DNA from: an uncultured Oscillospiraceae bacterium | Lineage (GTDB): Bacteria > Bacillota > Clostridia > Oscillospirales > Oscillospiraceae | Length of the DNA stretch: 64,000 nucleotides | Direction: 5' to 3' | Assembly: GCA_910583885.1 (NCBI GenBank) | Contig: CAJUAC010000009.1 | Coordinates: forward strand, 1-64,000 | Part shown: positions 51,711 through 59,861 of the stretch, piece by piece | How the letters are laid out: every line of letters begins with the position of its first letter | How positions within the stretch are numbered: the stretch's first letter is position 1 | Made by a program: the position numbers and the translations under genes | Notes under the pieces: model-generated | The model's database searches: none | The model's input: the letters and a program-made list of their open reading frames with translations, nothing else | Told to the model about the DNA's origin: nothing

Positions 51711-51778
51711 ATTGTCCTTCCCCTCCTTGTATAGCCCCCGTTTTTTCCATTAAAAAGGGGGAACCTTCCAAAACTGTC

Positions 51779-52417
51779 TCAACAGCAGAACACCCGCATC
51801 CCGCAGGTATTGAGCCCCATGCAGAGCATATAGGAGCAGGCCAGCCGTGCGCACATGTTATTGCCGCCGCAGCCGCTGCTGAACACCTCGTAGCCCTCCG
51901 GGCGGTAGGCTTCCCCGTTGTTCTCCACATAATTGAGCGTCTGCCGGTACTCTGCATTCCCCGGCTCCATCTGGCAGGCGGTCTGGAAATACCGCCGCGC
52001 CTCGTCCACCCAGCCCCGGCGGTAGCAGATGGTGCCCATCAGGAAATTCCACTCGCCGTTGTGATCCCCAATCTGGCCCAACAGCTGCTCCGCCATCCCC
52101 AGGTCATTACGGTTGATGGCCATGCGCACCCGCTGGAAAGCGGGATTCCCCGCCGCCTGCTGCTGGTACTGGTATCCGCCATAGCTCCGCTGCTGGGTAT
52201 AGCCGCTGGCAGCAGTGGCTGTCCGGCCGCTGCGCTGCTTCTGGATGGCATCGTAGGCGGCGTTGATGTCCTTCATCTTCTCCTGGGCGAGATCCGCCAG
52301 AGGGTTATCGTGGTAGTTATCCGGATGGTACTTCCGTGCAAGCTCCCGATAGGCCTTTTTGACCTCCTCATCCGTGGCGGTACTAGGGATATTCAAGACT
52401 TCATAGGGATCGGTCAT
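51779..52417 (-). CDS. J-domain protein with cysteine-rich tail
   Basis: A 212-aa protein. The N-terminal J domain (about 1-65) has DPYEVLNI and the HPD tripeptide in KYHPDNYHD, so it can stimulate an Hsp70. The middle is Gln/Tyr-rich, then helical repeats (about 95-165) resembling TPR. The last 33 residues hold seven cysteines (GCGGNNMC, ARLACSYMLC, GLNTC, VFCC). No DnaJ zinc domain is present. It overlaps the DUF5685 gene by 4 nt, suggesting the two act together. Confidence 0.8.
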   Translation of the reverse strand: MTDPYEVLNIPSTATDEEVKKAYRELARKYHPDNYHDNPLADLAQEKMKDINAAYDAIQKQRSGRTATAASGYTQQRSYGGYQYQQQAAGNPAFQRVRMAINRNDLGMAEQLLGQIGDHNGEWNFLMGTICYRRGWVDEARRYFQTACQMEPGNAEYRQTLNYVENNGEAYRPEGYEVFSSGCGGNNMCARLACSYMLCMGLNTCGMRVFCC

Positions 52418-53310
52418 AGCTGCTCCTTATTTCTGCCTCCGATACGCAGGGCCATATCGTTGGCTTGGAATGTGCCCTCTAAAACAGCCCTTCCTACAAG
52501 GAAGAGGCCCTCATACACCGTAGAACGGATCACGCCGCCCCACGCGCCGAAGTCCCACAGCTCAAAAGCCGCAGCCATCAGGCGGATGGAGTGGTCCAGG
52601 CTCACCACCAGGCTCTCCCGGGCCTCCTCCGTCAGCTTCCCCTCCGTCAGGGCAAAGCGGCAGATGAGGGGATTGTAACTCCCAGAGTCAAAGTCCGCCG
52701 CCAAATCGTCTGCTGCGTCTACCAAGTAGACCCAGCGGCCCAGGTGATAGAGCAGCTGCTCCAGCACCCGGCGCTTCACCGGGTCGCCAACCTCCCCTGC
52801 CGCACCAGCCAGCAGCCGGGCAAAGGCGTCGGCTGGCTCGTCCAGGGAGGGGCAGTGCTCCTCCTCCAGTACCCGCAGGCGGGCCAGGTGATCCCTGGTG
52901 GTCTGGTCAAACTCCGGACGGAAGCGGCGGGCACGCCTATAAGCATGGCCTAATGCGGCAGCAGCGGCCAGATACTTCCCTTTCCCCTTCCCAGGGTCTG
53001 CCAAAGCATCCTGGAGCTGCCACCAGGCCAGGATGACGCTCTGGTCCGCCGCCAACTCCAGGGCCTCGTTCCCTGGGAAATAGTCCCTGCCCTTCCATGG
53101 GTGGGCGATACATCCGCTGTGGAGGCGGGGCGGCTCCTCCTGGGGCCATAGGAGGATGGATAAAAACGTAAAATCATAGTTGAGGATGAAGCGGGCCGCC
53201 TGGCCATGCCGTGCGCCCAGCACCCGGCATAAGCCACAATAGGCCGCGCCAAAGCGCCCCTTCTCCTCCTCCGTCAGCCGGGCGGCAGACGGCCTCACAT
53301 AGCCGAACAC
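52414..53310 (-). CDS. DUF5685 family protein
   Basis: A 298-aa protein with the family N-terminus FGYVRPSAARL and a CxxC in AAYCGLCRVLG (about residues 24-27). The rest is helical with conserved RWVYLVDAADDLAADF and SYNPLIC. No signal peptide. Function unknown; the acidic DAADDLAAD segment resembles a metal-binding pattern, but that is conjecture. The start is GTG at 53310. Coupled by ATGA to the J-domain gene. Confidence 0.75.
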   Translation of the reverse strand: MFGYVRPSAARLTEEEKGRFGAAYCGLCRVLGARHGQAARFILNYDFTFLSILLWPQEEPPRLHSGCIAHPWKGRDYFPGNEALELAADQSVILAWWQLQDALADPGKGKGKYLAAAAALGHAYRRARRFRPEFDQTTRDHLARLRVLEEEHCPSLDEPADAFARLLAGAAGEVGDPVKRRVLEQLLYHLGRWVYLVDAADDLAADFDSGSYNPLICRFALTEGKLTEEARESLVVSLDHSIRLMAAAFELWDFGAWGGVIRSTVYEGLFLVGRAVLEGTFQANDMALRIGGRNKEQL

Positions 53311-53313
53311 AGC

Positions 53314-53718
53314 CTACAGCTTCCTGGTAATCTGGTAGACAACCATCTGCCGGCCCCTGCGCACGCGGCGGTCGCAGATTACTGCCCCGGCGATACCCAT
53401 TCCAAAGCCCAATGCGCCGCTCAGATACCGCGCCATCTCAGGCAGGCCGGAGGGCAGCAGGTAGCCCAACAGGAACAGTGCCACTGGTGCCAGGTACACC
53501 AGGGCCGCAAAGCCCAGCACCCGGTTGTCACTGTATAGCTCCACCCGATCCCCAACCGCTACGGGGATTTCTGTACAGGCGCGGACTACCACCTTAGCTG
53601 CCTTGGCTGCGCACCCGCCGCAGTGCTCACAGTCGTGGCCGCAGGCGGTCTGCCGGGCCACCGCCACCTCTGCCTGACCGGGTGCGGGCAGGCCGGTGAC
53701 TGTTGCAATCTGTGTCAT
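53314..53718 (-). CDS. RseC-type SoxR-reducing system protein
   Basis: A 134-aa membrane protein of the RseC/MucC family. The N-terminal domain has four cysteines in ACGHDCEHCGGC (about residues 25-36) followed by the domain preceding two membrane helices (about 69-90 and 96-117). Family members reside with RNF or sigma-E systems in other bacteria; in Clostridia the role is unknown. It lies 9 nt downstream of cdaR. Confidence 0.8.
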   Translation of the reverse strand: MTQIATVTGLPAPGQAEVAVARQTACGHDCEHCGGCAAKAAKVVVRACTEIPVAVGDRVELYSDNRVLGFAALVYLAPVALFLLGYLLPSGLPEMARYLSGALGFGMGIAGAVICDRRVRRGRQMVVYQITRKL

Positions 53719-53727
53719 GGCACCCCC

Positions 53728-54960
53728 CTAGGACGTGATCTTGCAGGCTATACTGGGCGGCGACCCAACAGCACCCACCTGGTCATGGCCGTCGACAAAG
53801 ATCATCGCATCCACAGTATACGTCCCATTGGAGGCGAATTGGGTGAGATCCACCACTACGCGGATATCTTCCGCTGCCACCTTCTCCAGCTCCGCAGCGG
53901 GACCCCGCAGCAGGACATCCACCGAGTTGGTAATCAGACTGAAGCGCTGGCCGCTGCTCAGGCCAATGGGTGAAATATCACTCACGGAGAAAGCCCTCGT
54001 CTCCAGGCCGCGGAAACGGATGCCCAAGGTGGTGGTCGTAATACCGCTGAGATTGACGCATCCAGCAGGGATAGGGATCTCCATAGGCCGGTCCACATCG
54101 GACAGGATGGTGGTTAGATCCACCTCCCCCATGGGGATCTCTGTAATGGTCTCCAGGTTGGCGGCCTCTCCGGCTACCGTAATACTCTCATCCTCCAGCC
54201 ACCAGCGGACGTTCGCCTCCATAGAGCCGGCGGCCTGCTTAAACTTCACCGCCAAAGGCAGCTCCTTAATGACATATACCGGCGCGGTCACGCTTACACG
54301 CTTGTCAGAGACACGGATGTGCTCATTCTGCACGGCATTGCCCTGGCCATCCAGCATCTCATAGCTGAAATCCTGCTGGACTGTTCCATTGGCATTGGTC
54401 AAATCCACCGTTATGTGAATGGATTCCACCTGCTCCACATCCTCCTCTTTACCGCTGAGGGTGATAGCTGTAGGCTCTGCCACCAAACGGTCGGTCATAT
54501 AAATGTAACCTTCTGCTACCTCCCCCACTACATTCACCACCACGGGCACCTGTTTGGAATACATCGGCACCACCTGGACGGTGACAGTGGAGCGAGAGCC
54601 CTGGATGCTGATATCCGCACGGCTGATGTTGTCAGAGGTTGCAAAGGTATAGGTCCGCGGATAGGTACCTGCGGCGTTGATGCTGGTCAAATCCACCTGG
54701 GGGCGGATATCGCTGCGCCGCAGGTTGGAGATGATGGTCCGCGGCCCGCTGACAGAGATATCCATTGTGATGTCCTCGTCATCTACCAGCATCAACCCCC
54801 GGTTGGGCAGCGTGTCCTCCTCACCGATAAACTCAATCGGCACTTCCTTAAATTCCCTTGTGATGGTGTTGCCAAGCACATCATCCACATACAGCCAGAA
54901 AACGATGGCCAGCAGCAGGGACAGCACCAGGTACAGGATCTTATTGACCTTTTCACTCAT
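53728..54960 (-). CDS. cdaR: CdaR (YbbR-domain) regulator of CdaA
   Basis: Single-pass membrane protein that modulates diadenylate cyclase CdaA. Of 410 aa, the N-terminal helix is ILYLVLSLLLAIVFWLYV (about 8-25); the rest is about four extracellular YbbR repeats, each recognisable by patterns such as FIGEEDTLPNRGL and VPVVVNVVGEVAEGYI. The start at 54960 overlaps the cdaA end by 8 nt with GGTGG upstream; 54975 is an alternative. glmM, often next in this operon, is at the other end of the window. Confidence 0.88.
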   Translation of the reverse strand: MSEKVNKILYLVLSLLLAIVFWLYVDDVLGNTITREFKEVPIEFIGEEDTLPNRGLMLVDDEDITMDISVSGPRTIISNLRRSDIRPQVDLTSINAAGTYPRTYTFATSDNISRADISIQGSRSTVTVQVVPMYSKQVPVVVNVVGEVAEGYIYMTDRLVAEPTAITLSGKEEDVEQVESIHITVDLTNANGTVQQDFSYEMLDGQGNAVQNEHIRVSDKRVSVTAPVYVIKELPLAVKFKQAAGSMEANVRWWLEDESITVAGEAANLETITEIPMGEVDLTTILSDVDRPMEIPIPAGCVNLSGITTTTLGIRFRGLETRAFSVSDISPIGLSSGQRFSLITNSVDVLLRGPAAELEKVAAEDIRVVVDLTQFASNGTYTVDAMIFVDGHDQVGAVGSPPSIACKITS

Positions 54961-55849
54961 CCTCTTTTCCACCATCCTTTTTCTCCTTGGCAAGCAGGGC
55001 CTTCCAGCCCTTGCGCTTCTTCCCGTTCTTCTCGTCATCCTCCTCAGGCTGAGGCAGCAGCTCATTGCGCAGCAGCTGCTCCAGAGTCTCCGTCATCAGG
55101 TGCCGCTTGAGCATCCCCCCTACCGCTACGGAAATGGAGCCTGTCTCCTCAGAGACCAGGACCACAACAGCATCGGAGTTCTCACTCATGCCGATACCGG
55201 CCCGGTGGCGCATCCCCAGATCCCGGCTCAGATTCACATTGCGGCTCAGCGGGAGCATACAGCCCGCCCCCAGTACCCGGCCCTCCCGGATGATTACCGC
55301 ACCGTCGTGCATGGGCGCCTTGACAAAGAAGATATTTTTCAGCAGCTCCGAGGAGACCTCCGCATCCAGCTTTGTCCCACTGCGCAGGACCTCATCCAGC
55401 TGGATATGACGCTCAAAGACGATGAGAGCACCCGTGCGGGATTTGCTCATGTCGCCGCAGGCGGAAACAGTCTGGGAAATCGCCTGCTCAATCGTCTGCC
55501 GGTCCACCTGGGGCTTGGAAAACAGCTGCAAAAAGGGCAGCTGGCTGCTCCCCACCTGCTCCAGCACCCGGCGGATCTCCGGCTGGAACAGGATAATCAG
55601 GGCCACAACGCCCCACTCCACTATATGGCTGAGCAGGAAGTTGAGCGCCCTGAGCCGCCCGGAGGACAGCCACAGTGCGATGATGACCACCAGCACCCCC
55701 TTAATCAGCCGGGACGAGTTGGTCCTGCGTACCAGCAGCAGCAGCCGGTACACTAGATAGGCAATCACCAGGATGTCCAGCACATCCCACGGTTGTAGCG
55801 AGAGGACAAAGTTGCTCACCCTCTGGGTTACGATTGTCAACACATCCAT
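54953..55849 (-). CDS. cdaA: Diadenylate cyclase CdaA
   Basis: Makes the second messenger c-di-AMP, which sets potassium and osmolyte balance and wall integrity. The 298-aa protein has three N-terminal membrane helices (about 15-95) and the DAC domain with MHDGAVII (DGA) and GMRHRAGIGMS (RHR) motifs. The charged Lys/Glu tail is variable. The start at 55849 has GGAGGGACGCC upstream and a promoter about 40 nt before it. Coupled to cdaR. Confidence 0.93.
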   Translation of the reverse strand: MDVLTIVTQRVSNFVLSLQPWDVLDILVIAYLVYRLLLLVRRTNSSRLIKGVLVVIIALWLSSGRLRALNFLLSHIVEWGVVALIILFQPEIRRVLEQVGSSQLPFLQLFSKPQVDRQTIEQAISQTVSACGDMSKSRTGALIVFERHIQLDEVLRSGTKLDAEVSSELLKNIFFVKAPMHDGAVIIREGRVLGAGCMLPLSRNVNLSRDLGMRHRAGIGMSENSDAVVVLVSEETGSISVAVGGMLKRHLMTETLEQLLRNELLPQPEEDDEKNGKKRKGWKALLAKEKKDGGKEDE

Positions 55850-55887
55850 GGCGTCCCTCCGTTGAAATGAATCCATAAGTAAACTAT

Positions 55888-55916
55888 ATTTTAATCTAAG
55901 TGCGGGAAAAAAGCAA
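55888..55916 (-). promoter_or_regulatory. Promoter of cdaA-cdaR
   Basis: TTGCTT (55911-55916), 17-bp spacer, TAAAAT (55888-55893) on the minus strand. Confidence 0.6.
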
Positions 55917-56066
55917 CAAATTTACCGCCATATTTTTGGCAGAAAAACATGCTCCCTTTACGGAAAATCACTTTTTATATGGATATCCTCTGGAAATCAT
56001 GGCTATAACCGGAAAATACCGGAACAATTCCATGAGAATATTCACAAAAAGTTTATAGGATAAGAA

Positions 56067-56088
56067 GGAGGCGGATTTTCCCACCTCC
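56067..56088 (-). terminator. Terminator after the hydrolase gene
   Basis: On the minus strand GGAGGTGG and CCGCCTCC form an 8-bp stem with one T-G pair and a 6-nt loop, followed by TTCTTATCC. Confidence 0.5.
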
Positions 56089-56189
56089 CTCTCTTTCCTT
56101 CCCAAGAGATCATTTGTCAAGGGGGACCCAAAAGATGAAATCCCCCGACAAGCTATGATCTATCTCTTTTCGTGATGTCACCAAGCGGC

Positions 56190-57095
56190 TTATAACGAAT
56201 CTTTCAAAACAAAGGTCTCCTTGGGAAATTGATGCCGACTCCCTTCTTGGAGAGCAAACTCCACATGAATACCGTCCCTGTTTGTTATTTCATATAATTG
56301 CTTTGCCATTGGAAGGCAAGCTTCGTCACATGCGCCGCAAAAAATTTTTAATTCAATATTTTTTTGCTTGACAGCGTTCAGCAAATCTTCTGCATGGTCT
56401 TTCAGTATAGGAACCCACGGGCTCTGCAAAATCAACATATCGCAGCGTGCAGGCGCAAATATGATAGCTCGCAACAGCATATCACACCCTGCTGAAAAAC
56501 CACCGCAGACAATCTGCTTATAGCCTTTGTTTTGCACTTTTTCTATTGCTTTTGCCACTGGTACATAGGACACCATATCATAACTCCAGCGATACATTCC
56601 ATATCCGTCTGGCTCAGCACTTTGTATTGTTTCCAGTTGCCACTGAGTACGATCTCTTAATATCGGTTCCCAATCGTCTCGTGCAATCTGTCCATTCTGG
56701 GTATTTCCGTGAACAGCCAGAAACAATTTGTCAGCTTTTTGTCTTTCCCAGGTGAATGCCGCTTTTGCTCTTGACACGGCATCTGCATAACGATTATCAG
56801 AAACGGATTTCAACGAAATAAACGCAGCGTTATTTTTTAGTGACGCAAAATCGTCATCTTCTAATACTTTCGGGCGATACCACCATCCCTTTTCATAAAT
56901 GGCCGTTGCCAGCCATTCCAATGCTTTTTCCGGCAGATTGGCCCCACCTGCTAAACAAGCAAGAAAATATAGTGTTTGTGGCCCGTATTCTTCAGGATTG
57001 TTTTTATATTCTTCCAGCAAAAATTGATATGCTGCAGCATATCCGTTCTCAGCGATTGACAATGTTTCCTCTAATAAGTCATTTTCTTTTTTCAT
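56190..57095 (-). CDS. Alpha/beta-hydrolase-like protein with helical N-terminus
   Basis: A 301-aa protein. Residues about 1-130 look like TPR-type helical repeats (PEKALEWLATAIYEKG). The C-terminal part has the hydrolase start LFLAVHGNTQNG, the nucleophile elbow CGGFSAGCD (GxSxG), and a late GSRHQFP His; the acidic triad member may be the Asp in CGACDEAC. No signal peptide. Codons are much A+T-richer than in the flanking core genes, suggesting recent acquisition. A promoter and an operator-like palindrome lie upstream. Substrate unknown. Confidence 0.6.
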   Translation of the reverse strand: MKKENDLLEETLSIAENGYAAAYQFLLEEYKNNPEEYGPQTLYFLACLAGGANLPEKALEWLATAIYEKGWWYRPKVLEDDDFASLKNNAAFISLKSVSDNRYADAVSRAKAAFTWERQKADKLFLAVHGNTQNGQIARDDWEPILRDRTQWQLETIQSAEPDGYGMYRWSYDMVSYVPVAKAIEKVQNKGYKQIVCGGFSAGCDMLLRAIIFAPARCDMLILQSPWVPILKDHAEDLLNAVKQKNIELKIFCGACDEACLPMAKQLYEITNRDGIHVEFALQEGSRHQFPKETFVLKDSL

Positions 57096-57224
57096 GTATA
57101 ATGAAAGCTCCTTTTAACAGTTAGAGGATAGCATTATGTGCGCATCCTCCAATCACACTATTTTTCTCATAACACATCATCTTTCCCTTAATGTATTTAT
57201 GGAAATGCATAGCACGACCATACA

Positions 57225-57243
57225 AATTCGACTTTGTCGAATT
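57225..57243. promoter_or_regulatory. Operator-like palindrome
   Basis: AATTCGAC-TTT-GTCGAATT, a perfect 8-bp inverted repeat with a 3-bp centre, 11 bp downstream of the -10 element of the minus-strand promoter. The position is typical for a repressor that blocks initiation. No adjacent regulator gene is present. Confidence 0.55.
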
Positions 57244-57254
57244 GATACAGGCAA

Positions 57255-57283
57255 AGTATACCACCGATACTGTCAACATTCAA
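57255..57283 (-). promoter_or_regulatory. Promoter of the hydrolase gene
   Basis: TTGAAT (57278-57283), 17-bp spacer, TATACT (57255-57260) on the minus strand, giving a leader of about 150 nt. Confidence 0.6.
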
Positions 57284-57511
57284 CCCTCATTTATGCGCGC
57301 TGATAGCAGTGGTCATGTAAGACACAGGTATATACTCTGTGCCGCTTATTGGTGGCTGAAGACCCCCAAGCCCTCAGTGATCCAACGGCATCTGCATCCG
57401 ATACATCAGCCGCCCACGAAGGGCTCACGGCTGCCGTCAGGCAGTACCACCATCGGCCTCTGGCCGGTGGTGAGTAAGTGCCCTCTTAGTATGATGATCT
57501 ATAAAGAGAGC

Positions 57512-57540
57512 GGAGCGCCCAGGTCATCCCCGGACGCTCC
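57512..57540 (-). terminator. Distal terminator of the desulfurase-like gene
   Basis: On the minus strand GGAGCGTCC and GGGCGCTCC pair over 9 bp with one T-G pair and an 11-nt loop, followed by GCTCTCTTTAT. Confidence 0.55.
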
Positions 57541-57577
57541 TGCTTCCTTCCCTCCTGCTGGTTGATCACCGCCTCAG

Positions 57578-57610
57578 AATGTAGCAGGTGGTTTCACCAC
57601 CTGCTACATT
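57578..57610 (-). terminator. Strong hairpin after the desulfurase-like gene
   Basis: AATGTAGCAGGTGGT (57578-57592) and ACCACCTGCTACATT (57596-57610): perfect 15-bp stem with a 3-nt loop, starting 5 nt after the stop codon. No U-run follows, so it may instead protect the mRNA 3' end. Confidence 0.6.
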
Positions 57611-57615
57611 ACATC

Positions 57616-58734
57616 TCACGAGAGCCGGTTCAGCAGCCCCAGGACCTGTTCTACCTCCCCTGCCGTGTTGAAAACAGAGGCGGAAAAGCGAAGGGTACCG
57701 GTTTCCGCCGTACCGGCGGTCATGTGGGCCAACGGTGCGCAGTGCAGGCCCGCCCGCACTGCCACCCCCTGTGACGACAGCTGGTCGCCCAGGGTTTCCG
57801 GGTCTGTTTTCAGCGGCAGGACACTCAGTACTGAGCTCCCTGCCCTGCCGCCATCGAATACCTGGAATGTCCCCATCCGTTGCAGCCCATCCGCCAGCAG
57901 GGCGATGATCCCCTGCTCCTGCTGGGCAATGCGCCCCACGCCCATCCGGCGCACGAAGCGCAGGCCCTCCAGCAGCCCGGCCGCACCGTGGACATTCTGG
58001 GTTCCCGCCTCCAGCCGGTCCGGCAGGAAGTCTGGCATCTCCTGGAGCCGGGACAAGCTCCCTGTGCCGCCCTCCAGTAAGGGACGGGGGATCTGCCCGT
58101 CCCCACACAACAGCAGTCCCGTCCCCTGGGGGCCGTAAAGGCCCTTGTGGCCTGGCATCGCCACATAGGCCGCCCCCCACCGCCGCAGGCTTACTGGGTG
58201 AATGCCAGCAGACTGGGAGGCATCCACTACCAGAGGGACGCCCCGCTCCCGGCAGATACCCGCGATCTCGTCAATGGGCAGGACATAACCAAATACATTG
58301 GATACATGGGTGCAGACCACCGCCTTTACACTCCCGTCCACTACCCGGCGGAAGCCCTCTGCCATCTGGCCAGGATCGAAGAGCCTGCCGTTGACAATGC
58401 GTGTGGACACACCGCCGATGGCGTGGAGGGGACGGGTAACAGCGTTATGCTCATAGCCGGAGATCACCACAGTGTCCCCAGGGGACACCAGGCTCTTGAT
58501 GGCAATATTCAGGGCATGGGTAGCGTTGTTGGTCAGGATGACATTGTCTGGCTGGGAAACATCAAAAAATTCTGCCGCCTCTGTCCGGCAGCGCAGCATC
58601 AGCTCCGCCGCCTCCCTGGCGGCAGGGTAATCCCCCCGCCCTGGGGTGGTCATCGTATGGATTGCGCCCGCCACGGCTGCCGGTACAGTGTCCGGCTTTT
58701 GCAATGTGGTGGCTGCGCTGTCAAAATAGATCAT
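57616..58734 (-). CDS. Cysteine desulfurase-like class V aminotransferase
   Basis: PLP enzyme of 372 aa. The N-terminus IYFDSAATTLQKP is typical of the SufS/NifS fold; the PLP Asp is in VVDASQSAG, the Schiff-base Lys in MPGHKGLYGPQGTG, and the catalytic Cys in AGLHCAPLAH (about residue 334). This subfamily in Clostridia is commonly beside DUF3343, as here (65 nt upstream), and is linked to sulfur or selenium transfer; no selD or selA is in the window. Specific acceptor unknown. Confidence 0.82.
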   Translation of the reverse strand: MIYFDSAATTLQKPDTVPAAVAGAIHTMTTPGRGDYPAAREAAELMLRCRTEAAEFFDVSQPDNVILTNNATHALNIAIKSLVSPGDTVVISGYEHNAVTRPLHAIGGVSTRIVNGRLFDPGQMAEGFRRVVDGSVKAVVCTHVSNVFGYVLPIDEIAGICRERGVPLVVDASQSAGIHPVSLRRWGAAYVAMPGHKGLYGPQGTGLLLCGDGQIPRPLLEGGTGSLSRLQEMPDFLPDRLEAGTQNVHGAAGLLEGLRFVRRMGVGRIAQQEQGIIALLADGLQRMGTFQVFDGGRAGSSVLSVLPLKTDPETLGDQLSSQGVAVRAGLHCAPLAHMTAGTAETGTLRFSASVFNTAGEVEQVLGLLNRLS

Positions 58735-58799
58735 CTCATTGCGCTCCTCCTAAAGCAGCATCGGAGGGGAGCCGTCCGCCCGGGGCGGCCCCCCTCCCT

Positions 58800-59054
58800 T
58801 TATATAGCAACCTCGCTGAACGATCCATCAGCGCCAGCGTAGAAAACGCGCATGGGCAGCAGGCCCTCCGCCCGCAGCCGCTCCAGGGCCGTGGGCAGAT
58901 ACCCCTCCGCAATCCGCACCGCGTAGCTGCATCCCCTGTCGGTCAGCCCCATCGGGGGCCGGAAAAAACGGGCCGTAATGCCGGACCGCTCCAGGATGCG
59001 GCTCATACGCTGGGCATGGGTGATCGAGCGGCTCAGTAAAAGATAGTATGGCAA
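58800..59054 (-). CDS. DUF3343 protein, putative sulfur/selenium carrier
   Basis: An 84-aa protein starting, after a TTG codon, PYYLLLSRSITHAQRM, with the DUF3343 features of an N-terminal beta strand, RFFRPP, then DRGCSYAVRI, whose Cys (about residue 41) may carry sulfur or selenium. The TTG at 59054 has GGGGAGG 8 nt upstream. Longer starts (59153 or 59201) would translate through a 10-bp hairpin and overlap or abut the upstream gene. The partner cysteine desulfurase-like enzyme follows. Confidence 0.7.
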   Translation of the reverse strand: MPYYLLLSRSITHAQRMSRILERSGITARFFRPPMGLTDRGCSYAVRIAEGYLPTALERLRAEGLLPMRVFYAGADGSFSEVAI

Positions 59055-59104
59055 TGCTACCGCCTCCCCTGCTTGTATTGTATGACAGCAGCCAGGAAAG
59101 GTTC

Positions 59105-59142
59105 CGGCAGCGTCCCAGCCCATCCAGGCTAAGACGCTGCCG
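59105..59142 (-). terminator. Hairpin between the membrane protein and DUF3343 genes
   Basis: CGGCAGCGTC (59105-59114) and GACGCTGCCG (59133-59142), 10-bp perfect stem with an inner AGCC/GGCT helix. It is followed on the minus strand by a T-containing but not U-rich tail. Supports an untranslated spacer here. Confidence 0.6.
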
Positions 59143-59155
59143 CATGTGACCATAT

Positions 59156-59854
59156 CTACATTCCACTCCCCAGCCAGAGGACCCGCACAAGCTGCTCCCA
59201 AACCATCTGCACAGCAGCCAGCCCCACCAGGTAGGACACCGCATTCGCCGTCAGCCCATAGGCAAAAGCCCTGCCTGCGGAATGCCCCTGGAAGAACCTG
59301 GCGTATAGTACCGCCTCCACAAAGGCGATCACCCCTTCTATTGGAAGCAAAAGGATACTATATAAGATCATGCCATAGGACCCCACCCCGCTCCGGACAA
59401 TATGGGTGCCAAGGAACAGCGCCAGAGCGCCCTGTGTCACCAGGTTGACCAGCAAAAATGGTTTCCAGTTTTTCTTCCAGTCAAAGCGGAACGCCAGCAG
59501 TACCAACCCCTCCACCAACAATGTCAGCAGCAGGGTAACAAGGGTCTGTAGGGCAACCACCAGCCAAAGGGGCATCACCGAAACGCTCTTCCTGGCCCAA
59601 TCCACAGTCACAGCATCCTGCAACACCCTCCGCTCCATGGTATCTGAGCTCCAGACCTCGCCAGATCCCGTCATGATGATAATCCGGAATTTTCTCGGCG
59701 TATCCAGGCCGCTGAACCGGTGGACGTCGTCCTTCCCGGATACATGCAGGAAAAGCTGGCTGGAGTTCTCCATGGTACAGGGTTCCCACCCCTCTGGGAT
59801 CTCACTGCGCAGGCCGTCCAGCAAGCCCTTCCTCCTTGCCCGTTCACTCCCCAC
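59156..59854 (-). CDS. Membrane protein with four C-terminal helices, unknown function
   Basis: A protein of up to 232 aa. Residues about 1-95 are soluble, with the segment FRIIIMTGSGEVWSSDTMER resembling the extracytoplasmic domain of a Firmicutes membrane-protein family; four helices follow (about 95-225) including IEGVIAFVEAVLYARFF. Those relatives normally begin with a signal peptide, which is missing here, so the gene may be N-terminally truncated. Start uncertain: GTG at 59854, or TTG at 59824 with AAGGAGG upstream. It follows the nuclease-like gene by 7 nt. Confidence 0.55.
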   Translation of the reverse strand: MGSERARRKGLLDGLRSEIPEGWEPCTMENSSQLFLHVSGKDDVHRFSGLDTPRKFRIIIMTGSGEVWSSDTMERRVLQDAVTVDWARKSVSVMPLWLVVALQTLVTLLLTLLVEGLVLLAFRFDWKKNWKPFLLVNLVTQGALALFLGTHIVRSGVGSYGMILYSILLLPIEGVIAFVEAVLYARFFQGHSAGRAFAYGLTANAVSYLVGLAAVQMVWEQLVRVLWLGSGM

Positions 59855-59861
59855 TTGTACC

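Larger units (their letters stand above)
55850..56189. other. Intergenic region with cdaA promoter and two hairpins
   Basis: About 340 nt. From right to left on the minus strand it carries a hairpin after the hydrolase gene (TTGTC-AA-GGGGGA / TCCCCC-GACAA, 56114-56151), a second hairpin with T-rich end (56067-56088), and the cdaA promoter (55888-55916). No gene seen. Confidence 0.6.
57096..57615. other. Intergenic region with operator, promoter and terminators
   Basis: About 520 nt without a supported gene. It holds the hydrolase promoter and palindrome (57225-57283), an 11-bp hairpin CACCATCGGCC/GGCCGGTGGTG at 57448-57472, and two hairpins after the cysteine desulfurase-like gene. Two weak frames (a plus-strand 124-codon frame and a minus-strand 29-codon MHFHKYIKGKMMC frame) lack support. 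Confidence 0.55.

Noticed and set aside
57191..57565. Plus-strand 124-codon frame in the intergenic region before the desulfurase-like gene
   Set aside because: It spans the operator, a promoter on the other strand and two hairpins, has no ribosome-binding site, and is Pro/Ser-rich like random translation.
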